Positions 52,439 through 61,578 of a stretch of DNA of 64,000 nucleotides are shown piece after piece. Origin of the DNA: Nonomuraea endophytica (GTDB taxonomy: Bacteria; Actinomycetota; Actinomycetes; Streptosporangiales; Streptosporangiaceae); contig NZ_JACHIN010000021.1 in assembly GCF_014203235.1 (NCBI RefSeq), positions 1-64,000 on the forward strand, read 5' to 3'. Under the pieces are notes generated by a model that was given only the letters and a program-made list of their open reading frames with translations, had not been told where the DNA came from and made no database searches. Numbering within the stretch: the stretch's first letter is position 1; every line of letters starts with the position of its first letter. The translations under genes were made by a program, and so were the position numbers.

Positions 52439-53502
52439 GCGCGTTCGGCCAGGCCCAGGGTGAGCTCGCTGTTGAGGTTCTCCAGGTTCCATCTACCCGT
52501 GCTGTAGGCCTGGTTGGTGATCCAGAAGACCATGACGCGCCTGCCGGTGAAGCGGGCGTACTCGCCGAAGGACCAGTCGTTGCCGCCGTCGTGCTCGGCG
52601 ACCCGGCCGAGGCGGGTGCGGGGGACGATGCCCCAGCCGTAGCCGTAGTACAGGCGCCCGCGCTTTTCGGTGAGCACGCGCGGGGTGAACATCTCGGCCT
52701 TGGCCCGGCGCGACAGGACGGTGTCGGCTTCCAGGGCGCGGTGCCAGCGGTACATGTCGGCGGCGGTGGAGAGCATGCCGCCGTTGCCGCGCAGGTACCA
52801 GTACGGGCCGTCCTTGGCCCAGGGGTGCTCGGTGGGACGGCCCTGCCGCCTGCCGCCTTTGTCGTACTCGACGGCCAGGTCGCCGGGTGACCAGCGCGGC
52901 AGCACGTACCCGGTGCGGGTCATTCCGGCGGGCGCGAACAGGTGCGTGGCCAGGAACCTCTCGTAGCCGAGACCTGAGGCGCGCTCGACGACGGCGGCCA
53001 GCAGGCTGTAGCCGAGGTTGGAGTAGCGGAACCCGGCTCCGGGGGCTGCACGTAGCGGCGTGGCCAGGGCGCGGCTGATCATGGTGTCCCTGGAGACGGG
53101 GACGTAGTCGTCGCCGAGGTCGCCCAGGCCTGAGGTGTGCGTCAGCAGGTGGCGCAGGGTGATCGCGCGCTTGTCGGCGGGGACGCGGCCGAGGTGGGCG
53201 CTGATCCGGTCGGTGGTGCGGAGTTTGCCCATCATCTGCAGCTTCATGATGGCCGCGGCGGTGAACTGCTTGGTGATCGACATGATGTCGTAGACGGTTT
53301 CGCACCCGGCGGGCGTCTTGCGTTCGCGGTCGGCCAGGCCGAAACCGGCGCAGTGCACGAGCCTGCCGTCGCGCACGACGGCGACGGTGCCGCCGGGACC
53401 GTCCGGGAGCGTCCGGTCCAGGTAGGACGCGATCCCCTTGTCGACGGGGGCCGGTGCCAGCAGCGTGCCGGCCAGGGCGGCGTGGATCCACACGGAAGTC
53501 AT
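52435..53502 (-). CDS. Exported serine hydrolase (beta-lactamase/DD-peptidase fold)
   Basis: A 355-residue protein with a short, weak signal segment (VWIHAALAGTLLAPAPV). Catalytic SITK (Ser75, Lys78), YSN in FRYSNLGYS and HDGG in AEHDGGNDW are all present. The length and motif set fit S12-type esterases or DD-peptidases. No ribosome site is strong at ATG 53502. It is one of four such paralogues in the window. Confidence 0.8.
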   Translation of the reverse strand: MTSVWIHAALAGTLLAPAPVDKGIASYLDRTLPDGPGGTVAVVRDGRLVHCAGFGLADRERKTPAGCETVYDIMSITKQFTAAAIMKLQMMGKLRTTDRISAHLGRVPADKRAITLRHLLTHTSGLGDLGDDYVPVSRDTMISRALATPLRAAPGAGFRYSNLGYSLLAAVVERASGLGYERFLATHLFAPAGMTRTGYVLPRWSPGDLAVEYDKGGRRQGRPTEHPWAKDGPYWYLRGNGGMLSTAADMYRWHRALEADTVLSRRAKAEMFTPRVLTEKRGRLYYGYGWGIVPRTRLGRVAEHDGGNDWSFGEYARFTGRRVMVFWITNQAYSTGRWNLENLNSELTLGLAERA

Positions 53503-53595
53503 GGCTTCGACGCTGGCCCGCCGGCCCTCTTGACGGTGGCGGGATGGGTGTTCCGGGTTGTGCGGGTCTGTGCGAGTCGGCTGTACTGCCGGGTT

Positions 53596-54108
53596 ATGAG
53601 CGACACGACTGATCCTTCTGACGTGCGGACCGGTGCCGAGTTCATGAGCGGGTTGCGCCGGCTCAAGGCGTGGTCGGGGCGGAGTTACCGGGAGATCCAG
53701 GCGCAGGCGGAGCGGGCCGGGCACGCGCTGCCGTACTCGACGGCGGCGGGGATGCTGAAGCGTGCGACGCTGCCGCGCGAGCAGGTGGTGGAGGCGTTCG
53801 CGCGCGGGTGCGGGCTCGGGGCCGAGCAGGCGGCGGCCTGGGTGGCCGCCCGCAAGCGGGTGGCGATGGAGGCGGCACCACAGCCCCAGCCGCAACCGCA
53901 GGCCGAGGGGCAGGCGCGGGCGGAGGGGCAGGCTCAGGTGCAGGCGGAGGTGCGGGCCCGGGCTCGGGCGGTGCGGGGGTGGGCTGTGGGGCGGTGGCGG
54001 TGGGTTGCGGCTGTGCTGGTAGTGGCGGGGCTGGTGGGGGTGGCCGCCACATACCAGGCGGAAAGCGAGTTTGTCGTGGTGTCGGATGTTCAGGAGATCG
54101 AGCCGTAG
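53596..54108 (+). CDS. HTH-domain single-pass membrane protein
   Basis: A 170-residue protein. The first 95 residues contain an XRE-like helix-turn-helix (FMSGLRRLKAWSGRSYREIQ, then LPYSTAAGMLKRATLPREQVVEAFARGCG). A linker rich in Gln, Pro, Ala and Arg (PQPQPQPQAEGQARAEGQ) follows, then one membrane helix (WRWVAAVLVVAGLVGVAATY) and a short exterior tail. Similar proteins are frequent in actinomycetes and are thought to be membrane-tethered regulators. Its last 19 bases overlap the convergent IclR gene. Confidence 0.65.
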   Translation: MSDTTDPSDVRTGAEFMSGLRRLKAWSGRSYREIQAQAERAGHALPYSTAAGMLKRATLPREQVVEAFARGCGLGAEQAAAWVAARKRVAMEAAPQPQPQPQAEGQARAEGQAQVQAEVRARARAVRGWAVGRWRWVAAVLVVAGLVGVAATYQAESEFVVVSDVQEIEP

Positions 54109-55553
54109 CTCGGCAGGTGGGAGAGGTCGGCGGTCATGCGGGCCGCGGCCGAGGTGAGTTCGGGCAGGATGCCCTCCAGGAGGGTCTGGACGGTGGCGCG
54201 GCTGGCGTGGGTGGCGACGTTGACCGCGGCGACCACGTTGCCGTCGCCGTCGTGCAGGGGCACCGCGATCGAGCGGACCCCGTCCTCCAACTCCTGGTCG
54301 ACCAGCGCGTAGCCGTCGGTGCCCGCCTGCCGCACGGCCTCGGCCAGCAGCGCGGGGTCGGTGACGGTCCGGCTGGTCAGGGGCTTGAGCTCCAGCGCGG
54401 CCAGGCGGTCGGCGGGCTCGGCGGCCAGGAGCACCCGGCCCATCGACGTGGCGTGGGCGGGGAAGCGGGTGCCGAGGGTGATGTCCACGCTCATGATGCT
54501 CGCGGTGGGTACGCGGGCGACGTAGACGACGTCGTCTCCGGACAGCACGGCGACCGAGGCGGACTCGTGGACCCGTTCGGCGAGCGCCGCCAGGTGCGGC
54601 TGGACGACCTCGGCGAGGGTGAGCGCCGACAGGCGCGCGTACCCCAGCTCCAGGACGCGCGGCAGGGGCACGAAGCGGGTGCGCCGCGCGCTCACGTAGC
54701 CGAGCCCCTCCATCGTCTGTACGGCCCGCCGCACCGTGGCCCGCGCCAGCCCCGTGACCTGGGCCGCCTCGGCCAGCGTGAGCCCGCCGGGCGCGGCCCC
54801 GAGGGCGACGAGCACGCCGAGCCCGCGGGCCAGCGACTGCAGGTAGGCGGCGCCCATCTCGTCCTTGGGCAGACGCGACAAGTCGGCGCCCGGCACGAGC
54901 CGGCGGGGCGGCTCGAGGCGTAGCGCGGCCTCCATGGCGTCGACGGCGCGCCGCAGGTGGGGCAGGGCGTGTTCGCGCAGGCCGTCGGCGGTGTGCCGGC
55001 TGGTGTGGCTGATGACGCTGACCGCGCAGACGGCCTCGCCGCCGGGTTCGTGGACCGGCATGGCGACGGCGACCAGGCCGGGCTCGACGAGCTGGTCGTC
55101 CACGGCCCAGGGCACGGCGGCCCCGAGCAGCACGAATCCGGCGGCGCACCGCTCGGCGGCCAGCACGTCGCCGACGCGCAGGGCGACGGTCATCGTGCGC
55201 CGCCGGGTGTAGCGGGCGACGAAGCGGACGCTGCCGCCGTCGGGGACAGCGAGGGAGACCGACTCGTCCAGCGCTTCGGCGAGGGCCTCGGCGTGCGGGC
55301 CGAGCGTGGTGGGCAGGCCGCTCGCGGCGAGGTAGGCGGCGCCCAGCTCCAGCAGCCGGGGCGCGAGCAACACGTCGCGGCCGTCGGCCCGCAGGTAGCC
55401 CAAGGTGACCAGGGTGGCCAGCACGCGGTCGACCGTCGCGCGGGCCAGCCCGGTGGATTGCACCAGGTCGGTGGCGCGCCAGCGGCGTTCCGGCGCGGCG
55501 GTCAGCACCCGCAGCACCGTCAGTCCGCGTTCGAGCGCTCCGCTCGGCTCCAT
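54090..55553 (-). CDS. Double IclR-family regulator of the beta-ketoadipate operon
   Basis: A 487-residue protein formed by two IclR modules in tandem. Module 1 has ALERGLTVLRVLTAAPERRW and a helix-turn-helix STGLARATVDRVLATLVTLGY; module 2 has LARGLGVLVALGAAPGGLTL and VTGLARATVRRAVQTMEGLGY, and each is followed by an effector domain. The second effector half has the complete pattern (SVDITLGTRFPAHATSMGRVLL, TDGYALVDQELEDGVRSIAVP). Fused double-IclR regulators are known in actinobacteria next to protocatechuate genes. It is divergent from pcaI with a palindromic site between. Confidence 0.88.
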   Translation of the reverse strand: MEPSGALERGLTVLRVLTAAPERRWRATDLVQSTGLARATVDRVLATLVTLGYLRADGRDVLLAPRLLELGAAYLAASGLPTTLGPHAEALAEALDESVSLAVPDGGSVRFVARYTRRRTMTVALRVGDVLAAERCAAGFVLLGAAVPWAVDDQLVEPGLVAVAMPVHEPGGEAVCAVSVISHTSRHTADGLREHALPHLRRAVDAMEAALRLEPPRRLVPGADLSRLPKDEMGAAYLQSLARGLGVLVALGAAPGGLTLAEAAQVTGLARATVRRAVQTMEGLGYVSARRTRFVPLPRVLELGYARLSALTLAEVVQPHLAALAERVHESASVAVLSGDDVVYVARVPTASIMSVDITLGTRFPAHATSMGRVLLAAEPADRLAALELKPLTSRTVTDPALLAEAVRQAGTDGYALVDQELEDGVRSIAVPLHDGDGNVVAAVNVATHASRATVQTLLEGILPELTSAAARMTADLSHLPSYGSIS

Positions 55554-55607
55554 GAGTCCTCCTTTGACAGCCCGGCGGGGCGGTCCCCATACTCGAAACC
55601 GACTCAT

Positions 55608-55625
55608 AGTGAACTTTAGTTCACT
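55608..55625. promoter_or_regulatory. IclR-type operator before the pca operon
   Basis: AGTGAAC-TTTA-GTTCACT is a perfect inverted repeat with 7-bp arms, 21 bases before the pcaI start and between it and the divergent IclR gene. Confidence 0.7.
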
Positions 55626-55646
55626 CTGCGAACGCTTGGAGCGACA

Positions 55647-56389
55647 ATGGACAAGGTGGTCGGCTCCGCCGCGGAGGCGCTGAGCGGTGTGCACGACGGC
55701 GCCTCCTTCGCGGTCGGCGGCTTCGGCCTGAGCGGCATCCCGGCCGTCCTGATCGAGGCCCTGCTGGACAGCGGCGTCACCGGGATCGGCGTGGTCTCCA
55801 ACAACTGCGGCACCGACGGCGGCGGCCTCGGGCTTCTGCTGGCGGCCGGGCGCATCGCCCGCGTCACCGCTTCCTACATCGGGGAGAACAAGGAGTTCGG
55901 CCGGCGCTACCTGGCGGGTGAGGTCGAGGTCGAGCTGACCCCGCAGGGCAGCCTCGCCGAACGGCTGCGCGCCGGCGGCTGCGGCATCCCCGCCTTCTAC
56001 ACGCCCGCCGGGGTGGGCACGCCGGTCGCTGAGTCCGGTCTGCCCCTGCGCCACCACCCCGACGGCTCGGTCGCGCTGACGGCGCCGCCCAAGGAGGTGC
56101 GGGAGTTCGACGGCGTGCCGTACGTGCTGGAACACGCGATCACCACCGACTTCGCGCTGGTACGCGCGGCGCGCGGCGACCGGCACGGGAACCTGTCCTT
56201 CCGCAAGGCGGCGCGCAACTTCAACCCGCTGGCCGCGATGGCCGGGCGGATCACGATCGCCGAGGTGGAGGAGCTGACCGACCTGGATCCCGACGAGGTG
56301 CACCTGCCGGGCGTCTTCGTGCAGCGTGTGCTGCCGCTGACCCCGGAGCAGGCCGCGGCCAAGGGCGTCGAGTGGCGCACGGTGCGGGC

Positions 56390-56393
<4 letters not shown>
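55647..56393 (+). CDS. pcaI: 3-oxoadipate CoA-transferase subunit A
   Basis: A 248-residue alpha subunit that, with PcaJ, moves CoA from succinyl-CoA to 3-oxoadipate. Family marks are the VGGFGLSGIPAVLIEALLDSG start, VSNNCGTDGGGLGLLL, SYIGENKEF, LTPQGSLAERLRAGG and IPAFYTPAGVGT. It is the first gene of the seven-gene pca operon and stands just after the candidate IclR operator. Confidence 0.92.
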
Positions 56394-57012
<619 letters not shown>

Positions 57013-57016
<4 letters not shown>

Positions 57017-58158
57017 GAGCCGTCTACATCGCCGACGCCGTGCGCACCCCCATCGGCCGGTACGGCGGGGCGCTGGCCGAGACCCGCCCCGACGACCTGG
57101 CGGCGCACGTGGTCAGGGCGCTGGCCGAGCGCACCGGGCGCGAACACGTGGACGAGGTCCTGCTCGGCAACGCCAACGGCGCCGGTGAGGACAACCGCAA
57201 CGTGGCCCGCATGGCGGCGTTGCTGGCGGGGCTGCCGGTGAGCACGCCGGGCGCGACCGTCAACCGGCTGTGCGGTTCGGGGATGGAGGCGGTCATCCAG
57301 GCCTACCGCGCCATCGCGATGGGCGACGCCTCGGCGATCATCGCGGGCGGCGTGGAGTCGATGACCCGCGCGCCCTGGGTGATGCCGAAGCCCTCGCGCG
57401 CCTTCCCCGCCGGGGGCGCGGAGCTCGTCTCGACCACGCTCGGCTGGCGGCTGGTCAACCCGAGGATGCCCGCCGAGCACACAGTGCCGCTGGGCGAGGG
57501 CGCCGAACTGATCGCCGACCGGTACGGCATCGCCCGCGACACCCAGGACACGTTCGCCCTGGAGAGCCACCAGAAAGCCGCAAAAGCCGATTTTTCCCGA
57601 GAAATCGTGCCGCTAGGCGATTTTTCGGCCGATGAGGGCATCGGACGCGACACCTCGCTGGAGGCCCTCGCCAAACTCAAACCCGCCTTCCGCCCCGGCG
57701 GCACGGTCACCGCCGGCAACTCCTCCCCTCTCAACGACGGCGCCGCCGCCCTCCTGCTGACCGACGAGGAAGGGCTCGGCGGCCGCGAGCCCCTCGCCCG
57801 CATCGTGGCCACCGGCGTCAGCGCCCTCGAACCCGCCTACTTCGGACTCGGCCCGGTCGAGGCCGGCCGCCGCGCCCTGGCCAAGGCCGGCCGGAGCTTC
57901 GGCGACCTCGCCGTGGCCGAGCTGAACGAGGCCTTCGCCGCCCAGGTCCTCGGCTGCCTGGCCGAACTGCCCGAGCTCGACCCCGGCATCGTCAACCCGC
58001 GCGGCGGCGCGATCGCCCTCGGCCACCCCCTGGGCATGTCCGGCGCGCGGCTGACCGGCGCCCTGGCCCACCAGCTCGCGGAGGCCGGATCGGGCACCGG
58101 TCTCGCCTCCCTCTGCATCGGCGTCGGCCAGGGCCTGGCCGTCGTGCTCGAAAGGTGA
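57013..58158 (+). CDS. pcaF: 3-oxoadipyl-CoA thiolase
   Basis: A 381-residue thiolase splitting 3-oxoadipyl-CoA into succinyl-CoA and acetyl-CoA. Catalytic residues are Cys87 in NRLCGSGMEAV, His in GGAIALGHPLGMSGAR and Cys in ASLCIGVGQG. The N-terminus (AVYIADAVRTPIGRYGGAL) and operon position support PcaF over other thiolases. It is slightly shorter than the usual 400 residues. A patch near 57570-57625 uses AT-rich codons unlike its surroundings (two GATTTTTC copies). Confidence 0.88.
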
Positions 58159-58163
58159 CCCGG

Positions 58164-58895
58164 ATGCTGACGCAGGACGACATCGACCGCGAGATCGCCG
58201 AGTGGCCGGAGCCGCCCGAGCCCTCCGGCCACCCGAGGCGCGACTACGCCCCCTACCGCAGCAGCGTGCTGCGCCACCCCAAGCAAGCCCTGGTGGCGGT
58301 CAAGGACCCGGACGCCGCCGAGCTGCGCGGACCCGTCTTCGGCGTCACCGACGTGACCGCCCTGGACGCCGACCTGACCAGGCAGCACGCGGGCGAGCCG
58401 CTGGGCGAGCGCATCACCGTCGAGGGCCGGATCACCGACCGGCGGGGCCGCCCGATCCGAGGGCAACTCGTGGAGATCTGGCAGGCCAACGCCTCCGGCC
58501 GCTACCCGCACCAGATCGACGACCACCCGGCCCCGCACGACCCCAACTTCTCCGGCGTCGGCCGCTGCCTGACCGGCGAGGACGGCTCCTACCGGTTCAC
58601 CACGATCAAGCCCGGCGCCTACCCCTGGCGCAACCACCACAACGCCTGGCGGCCGGCGCACATCCACTTCTCCGTCTTCGGCAGCGCCTTCACCCAGCGC
58701 CTGGTCACGCAGATGTACTTCCCCGGCGACCCGCTCTTCCCCTACGACCCGGTCCTGCGCTCGGTGACCGACGCCGCCGCCAGGGAACGGCTGATCGCCG
58801 CCTACGACCACACGCTGTCGCAGCCGGAGTGGTCGCTCGGCTACCGCTGGGACATCGTGCTCGACGGGCCCGCCGCCACCTGGACGGAGTCATGA
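58164..58895 (+). CDS. pcaH: Protocatechuate 3,4-dioxygenase beta subunit
   Basis: A 243-residue beta subunit carrying the non-haem Fe(III) site. Iron ligands are expected at Tyr in ASGRYPHQ and Tyr/His/His in GAYPWRNHHNAWRPAHIHF. The N-terminal HPRRDYAPYRSSVLRHPKQ is typical of PcaH. ATG 58164 has GAAAGG at normal distance; an in-frame GTG at 58155 overlapping the pcaF stop is an alternative. It opens the ring of protocatechuate to 3-carboxymuconate with PcaG. Confidence 0.92.
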   Translation: MLTQDDIDREIAEWPEPPEPSGHPRRDYAPYRSSVLRHPKQALVAVKDPDAAELRGPVFGVTDVTALDADLTRQHAGEPLGERITVEGRITDRRGRPIRGQLVEIWQANASGRYPHQIDDHPAPHDPNFSGVGRCLTGEDGSYRFTTIKPGAYPWRNHHNAWRPAHIHFSVFGSAFTQRLVTQMYFPGDPLFPYDPVLRSVTDAAARERLIAAYDHTLSQPEWSLGYRWDIVLDGPAATWTES

Positions 58896-59416
58896 CGTTC
58901 CCGCCCACCCCCTCCCAGACCGTCGGCCCCTTCTACGGCTACGCCCTGCCCTTCCCCGGCGGCGGCGACCTGGCGACCGGCGGGATCACCGTGCACGGCC
59001 AGGTGTTCGACGGCGCGGGCGCGCCGGTGCCCGACGCGCTGCTGGAGTTCTGGCAGGCCGGCGCGGACGGTTCGCTGCGCGGCGCGCCGGGCAGCCTGCG
59101 CCGCGACCCGGTCACCGGGGCGGTCATCGGCCGGCACGGCGCGGACTTCACCGGGTTCGGCCGGGTTTCCACCGACGCCGACGGACACTGGCTGCTGCGG
59201 ACGGTGGCGCCGGGCAACGGGTACATCAGCGTGTGCGTGTTCGCGCGCGGGCTGCTGCATCACCTGTTCACCCGGATCTACCTGCGGCCCGGCCCGTTCA
59301 CCGACTCGATCGAGCGGGGTGGGACGCTGCTGGCCGTACCGGAGAGTGCGGGTGTGTATCGGTGGGACCTGTGGTTGCAGGGCGAGAAGGAGACGGTCTT
59401 CCTTGAGTTCGGCTGA
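58892..59416 (+). CDS. pcaG: Protocatechuate 3,4-dioxygenase alpha subunit
   Basis: A 174-residue alpha subunit overlapping pcaH by four bases. PPTPSQTVGPFYGYALPF at the start, DALLEFWQAGADG and FARGLLHHLFTRIYL are characteristic. It pairs with PcaH and lacks the iron ligands. Confidence 0.92.
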   Translation: MTFPPTPSQTVGPFYGYALPFPGGGDLATGGITVHGQVFDGAGAPVPDALLEFWQAGADGSLRGAPGSLRRDPVTGAVIGRHGADFTGFGRVSTDADGHWLLRTVAPGNGYISVCVFARGLLHHLFTRIYLRPGPFTDSIERGGTLLAVPESAGVYRWDLWLQGEKETVFLEFG

Positions 59417-60488
59417 TCTGGGGTTGTTGTCGCCCATGCGGGGGGCGGGCGAGGCCACCGGCGACCAGGCGGTGCTGCGGGCGATGCTGGAGGCGGAGCT
59501 GGCGCTGGCCAGGATCCAGGCCCCGGCGGAGGCGGTCGCGGCGATCGAGCGGGCGTGCGCGGCGATGGCTGAGCTGTCCGACCTGGCTGCGTTGGTTGAG
59601 CTGGCGCGGGCCGGTGGCAATCCGGTGATCCCGCTCGTCGAGCGGCTGCGGGCGGCGGTCGGTGAGCACGCGCGGTGGGTGCACGCGGGCGCCACCAGCC
59701 AGGACATTCTCGACACCGCGCTCATGCTGATCACCCGGCGCACGCTCGGCCCGCTGCTCGCCGACCTCGACATCGTGATCGGCGGGCTGATCCGGCTGGC
59801 CCGCGACCACCGCGACACCCCGATGGCCGCGCGCACGCTCACCCAGCAGGCCGTGCCCACGACGTTCGGGCTCAAGGCGGCCGGATGGCGCAAGCTCGCG
59901 ATCGACGCGCGCCGCCGCCTGGCAGTGCTCGAACTGCCCGCGCAGCTCGGCGGGCCCGCCGGGACGCTCGATCCGGCGCTGACCGCCGCGTTCGCCCGCG
60001 AGGTCGGGCTGGCCGTGCCGCTCCTGCCCTGGCACGTCCTGCGCGCCCCGGTCGCCGACCTGGCGGGCGCGCTGGCGTTCACCTGCGGGGCGCTCGGCAA
60101 GCTCGCCGCCGACGTGCTGGTCCTCTCGCGGGGCGAGATCGGCGAGCTGTCGGAGGGCGTCGGCGGCAGCTCGTCGTCGATGCCGCACAAGCACAACCCC
60201 GTCCGCGCCGTCATGATCGCCGCCGCCGCACGCCAGGTCCCCGCACTGACCTCCATCCTGTACGGCTCGCTCGCCGCGGAAGACGAACGGCCACCGGGCG
60301 CCTGGCACGCGGAGTGGCAACCGCTGCGCGAGGCGCTGCGCCTGGCGGCCGGGGCCGCCCGCGACGCCGCCGAGCTGGTGTCCGGCCTGCGCGTGCATCC
60401 GGACCGGATGCGCGCCAACCTGGCCGTCCCCGGATCCACCGGCGCCGCAGCCGACCTGGTCACCCGAGCGCTGGAGGACACGCCATGA
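59403..60488 (+). CDS. pcaB: 3-carboxy-cis,cis-muconate cycloisomerase
   Basis: A 361-residue fumarase/aspartase-superfamily enzyme. The superfamily signature is GGSSSSMPHKHNP; ARWVHAGATSQDILDTALML and LTQQAVPTTFGLKAAGW are also conserved. TTG 59403, overlapping the pcaG stop, is the likely start because the family opens with an LGLLSPMRAG-like segment. It is shorter than the usual 430-450 residues, lacking much of the C-terminal helical domain. It converts 3-carboxymuconate to 4-carboxymuconolactone. Confidence 0.85.
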   Translation: MSSADLGLLSPMRGAGEATGDQAVLRAMLEAELALARIQAPAEAVAAIERACAAMAELSDLAALVELARAGGNPVIPLVERLRAAVGEHARWVHAGATSQDILDTALMLITRRTLGPLLADLDIVIGGLIRLARDHRDTPMAARTLTQQAVPTTFGLKAAGWRKLAIDARRRLAVLELPAQLGGPAGTLDPALTAAFAREVGLAVPLLPWHVLRAPVADLAGALAFTCGALGKLAADVLVLSRGEIGELSEGVGGSSSSMPHKHNPVRAVMIAAAARQVPALTSILYGSLAAEDERPPGAWHAEWQPLREALRLAAGAARDAAELVSGLRVHPDRMRANLAVPGSTGAAADLVTRALEDTP

Positions 60489-61564
60489 GGCACCGGATCG
60501 ACGGCCCGGCGGACGGTGAGCCGCTCCTGCTCGGCCCGTCGGTGGGCACGACCGCGCGGCTGTGGGAACCCCAGGTGCCCGAGCTCGCCCGGCGCTTCCG
60601 GGTGATCCGCTACGAGCTGCCCGCCCTCGACTCCGTCGGCAAGCTGGCCGAGGCGGTGATCGGACTGGCCGACACGCTGGGGATCGGCGCGTTCCACTAC
60701 GCGGGCGTCTCGCTCGGCGGGGCGATCGGCGCGCAGCTCGCGCTGACGCGTCCCGATCGGGTGCGTTCGCTGGCGATGATCTGCTCGTCGGCGCGGTTCG
60801 GCGAGCCGGAAGGCTGGCACGAGCGGGCCCGGCTGGTGCGTGAGCAGGGAACGGCTCCGCTGCTCGACGCCTCGGGCCGGCGCTGGTTCGCCGCCGGTGC
60901 GGGCACCTCGCCGGCCAAGGAACTGCTGGACGACCTGGCCGGGTTCGATCCCGAGACGTACGCCGCGTGCTGCGAGGCGCTGGCCGCGTACGACCTGAGG
61001 GGGTCGCTCGGCGCGATCGCGGCGCCCACGCTGATCGTGGCCGGGCGCGAGGATCCGGCCACGCCGCCCGCGCACGCCCGGCTGCTGGCCGACGGCATCC
61101 CGGAGGCGAGCCTGGTGGAGATCTCCGGAGCCGCGCACCTGGCCACCGTGGACCGGCCCGCGCAGGTCACCGCCGCCCTGCTGGCCCATCTGCCTCCGGC
61201 CGACGGCATGCGGGTACGGCGCGAGGTCCTGGGCGACGCGCACGTGGACCGGGCCGTCGCCCGCACCACCGCCTTCACCCGCGACTTCCAGGACTTCATC
61301 ACCCGCTACGCCTGGGGCGAGATCTGGACCCGCCCCGGGCTCGACCGCCGTACCCGCAGCTGCGTCACGCTGACCGCGCTGGTCGCCGGAGGGCACCTGG
61401 AGGAGCTGGCCATGCACGCCCGCGCCGCGCTCCGCAACGGCCTGTCCCCCGACGAAATCGGCGAGGTGCTGTTGCAGAGCGCGGTCTACTGCGGCGTCCC
61501 GGCGGCCAACGCGGCCTTCGCCGTGGTCCAGCGCGTGCTGGAAGAGCCTCCGTCAGGAGCCTGA
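60485..61564 (+). CDS. pcaL: Fused 3-oxoadipate enol-lactonase / 4-carboxymuconolactone decarboxylase
   Basis: A 359-residue bifunctional enzyme overlapping pcaB by four bases. Residues 1-235 are an alpha/beta hydrolase (PcaD) with nucleophile AGVSLGG and a C-terminal GAAHLATVDRP histidine. Residues of about 240-355 are a carboxymuconolactone decarboxylase (PcaC) with DFQDFITRYAWGEIWTRPGL and ALVAGGHLEELAMHARAALRNG. Fusion as PcaL is known in actinomycetes. It completes the route to 3-oxoadipate. Confidence 0.92.
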   Translation: MRHRIDGPADGEPLLLGPSVGTTARLWEPQVPELARRFRVIRYELPALDSVGKLAEAVIGLADTLGIGAFHYAGVSLGGAIGAQLALTRPDRVRSLAMICSSARFGEPEGWHERARLVREQGTAPLLDASGRRWFAAGAGTSPAKELLDDLAGFDPETYAACCEALAAYDLRGSLGAIAAPTLIVAGREDPATPPAHARLLADGIPEASLVEISGAAHLATVDRPAQVTAALLAHLPPADGMRVRREVLGDAHVDRAVARTTAFTRDFQDFITRYAWGEIWTRPGLDRRTRSCVTLTALVAGGHLEELAMHARAALRNGLSPDEIGEVLLQSAVYCGVPAANAAFAVVQRVLEEPPSGA

Positions 61565-61578
61565 CGGAAGCGGCGGCG

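Noticed and set aside
52435..55590. 1051-codon minus-strand frame spanning three genes
   Set aside because: Only its last third encodes a family (the serine hydrolase); the rest is out of frame with the IclR gene and antisense to the HTH-membrane gene.
57570..57640. AT-rich patch in pcaF as a foreign insertion
   Set aside because: The reading frame and thiolase alignment appear to continue through it; it is more likely local codon variation.
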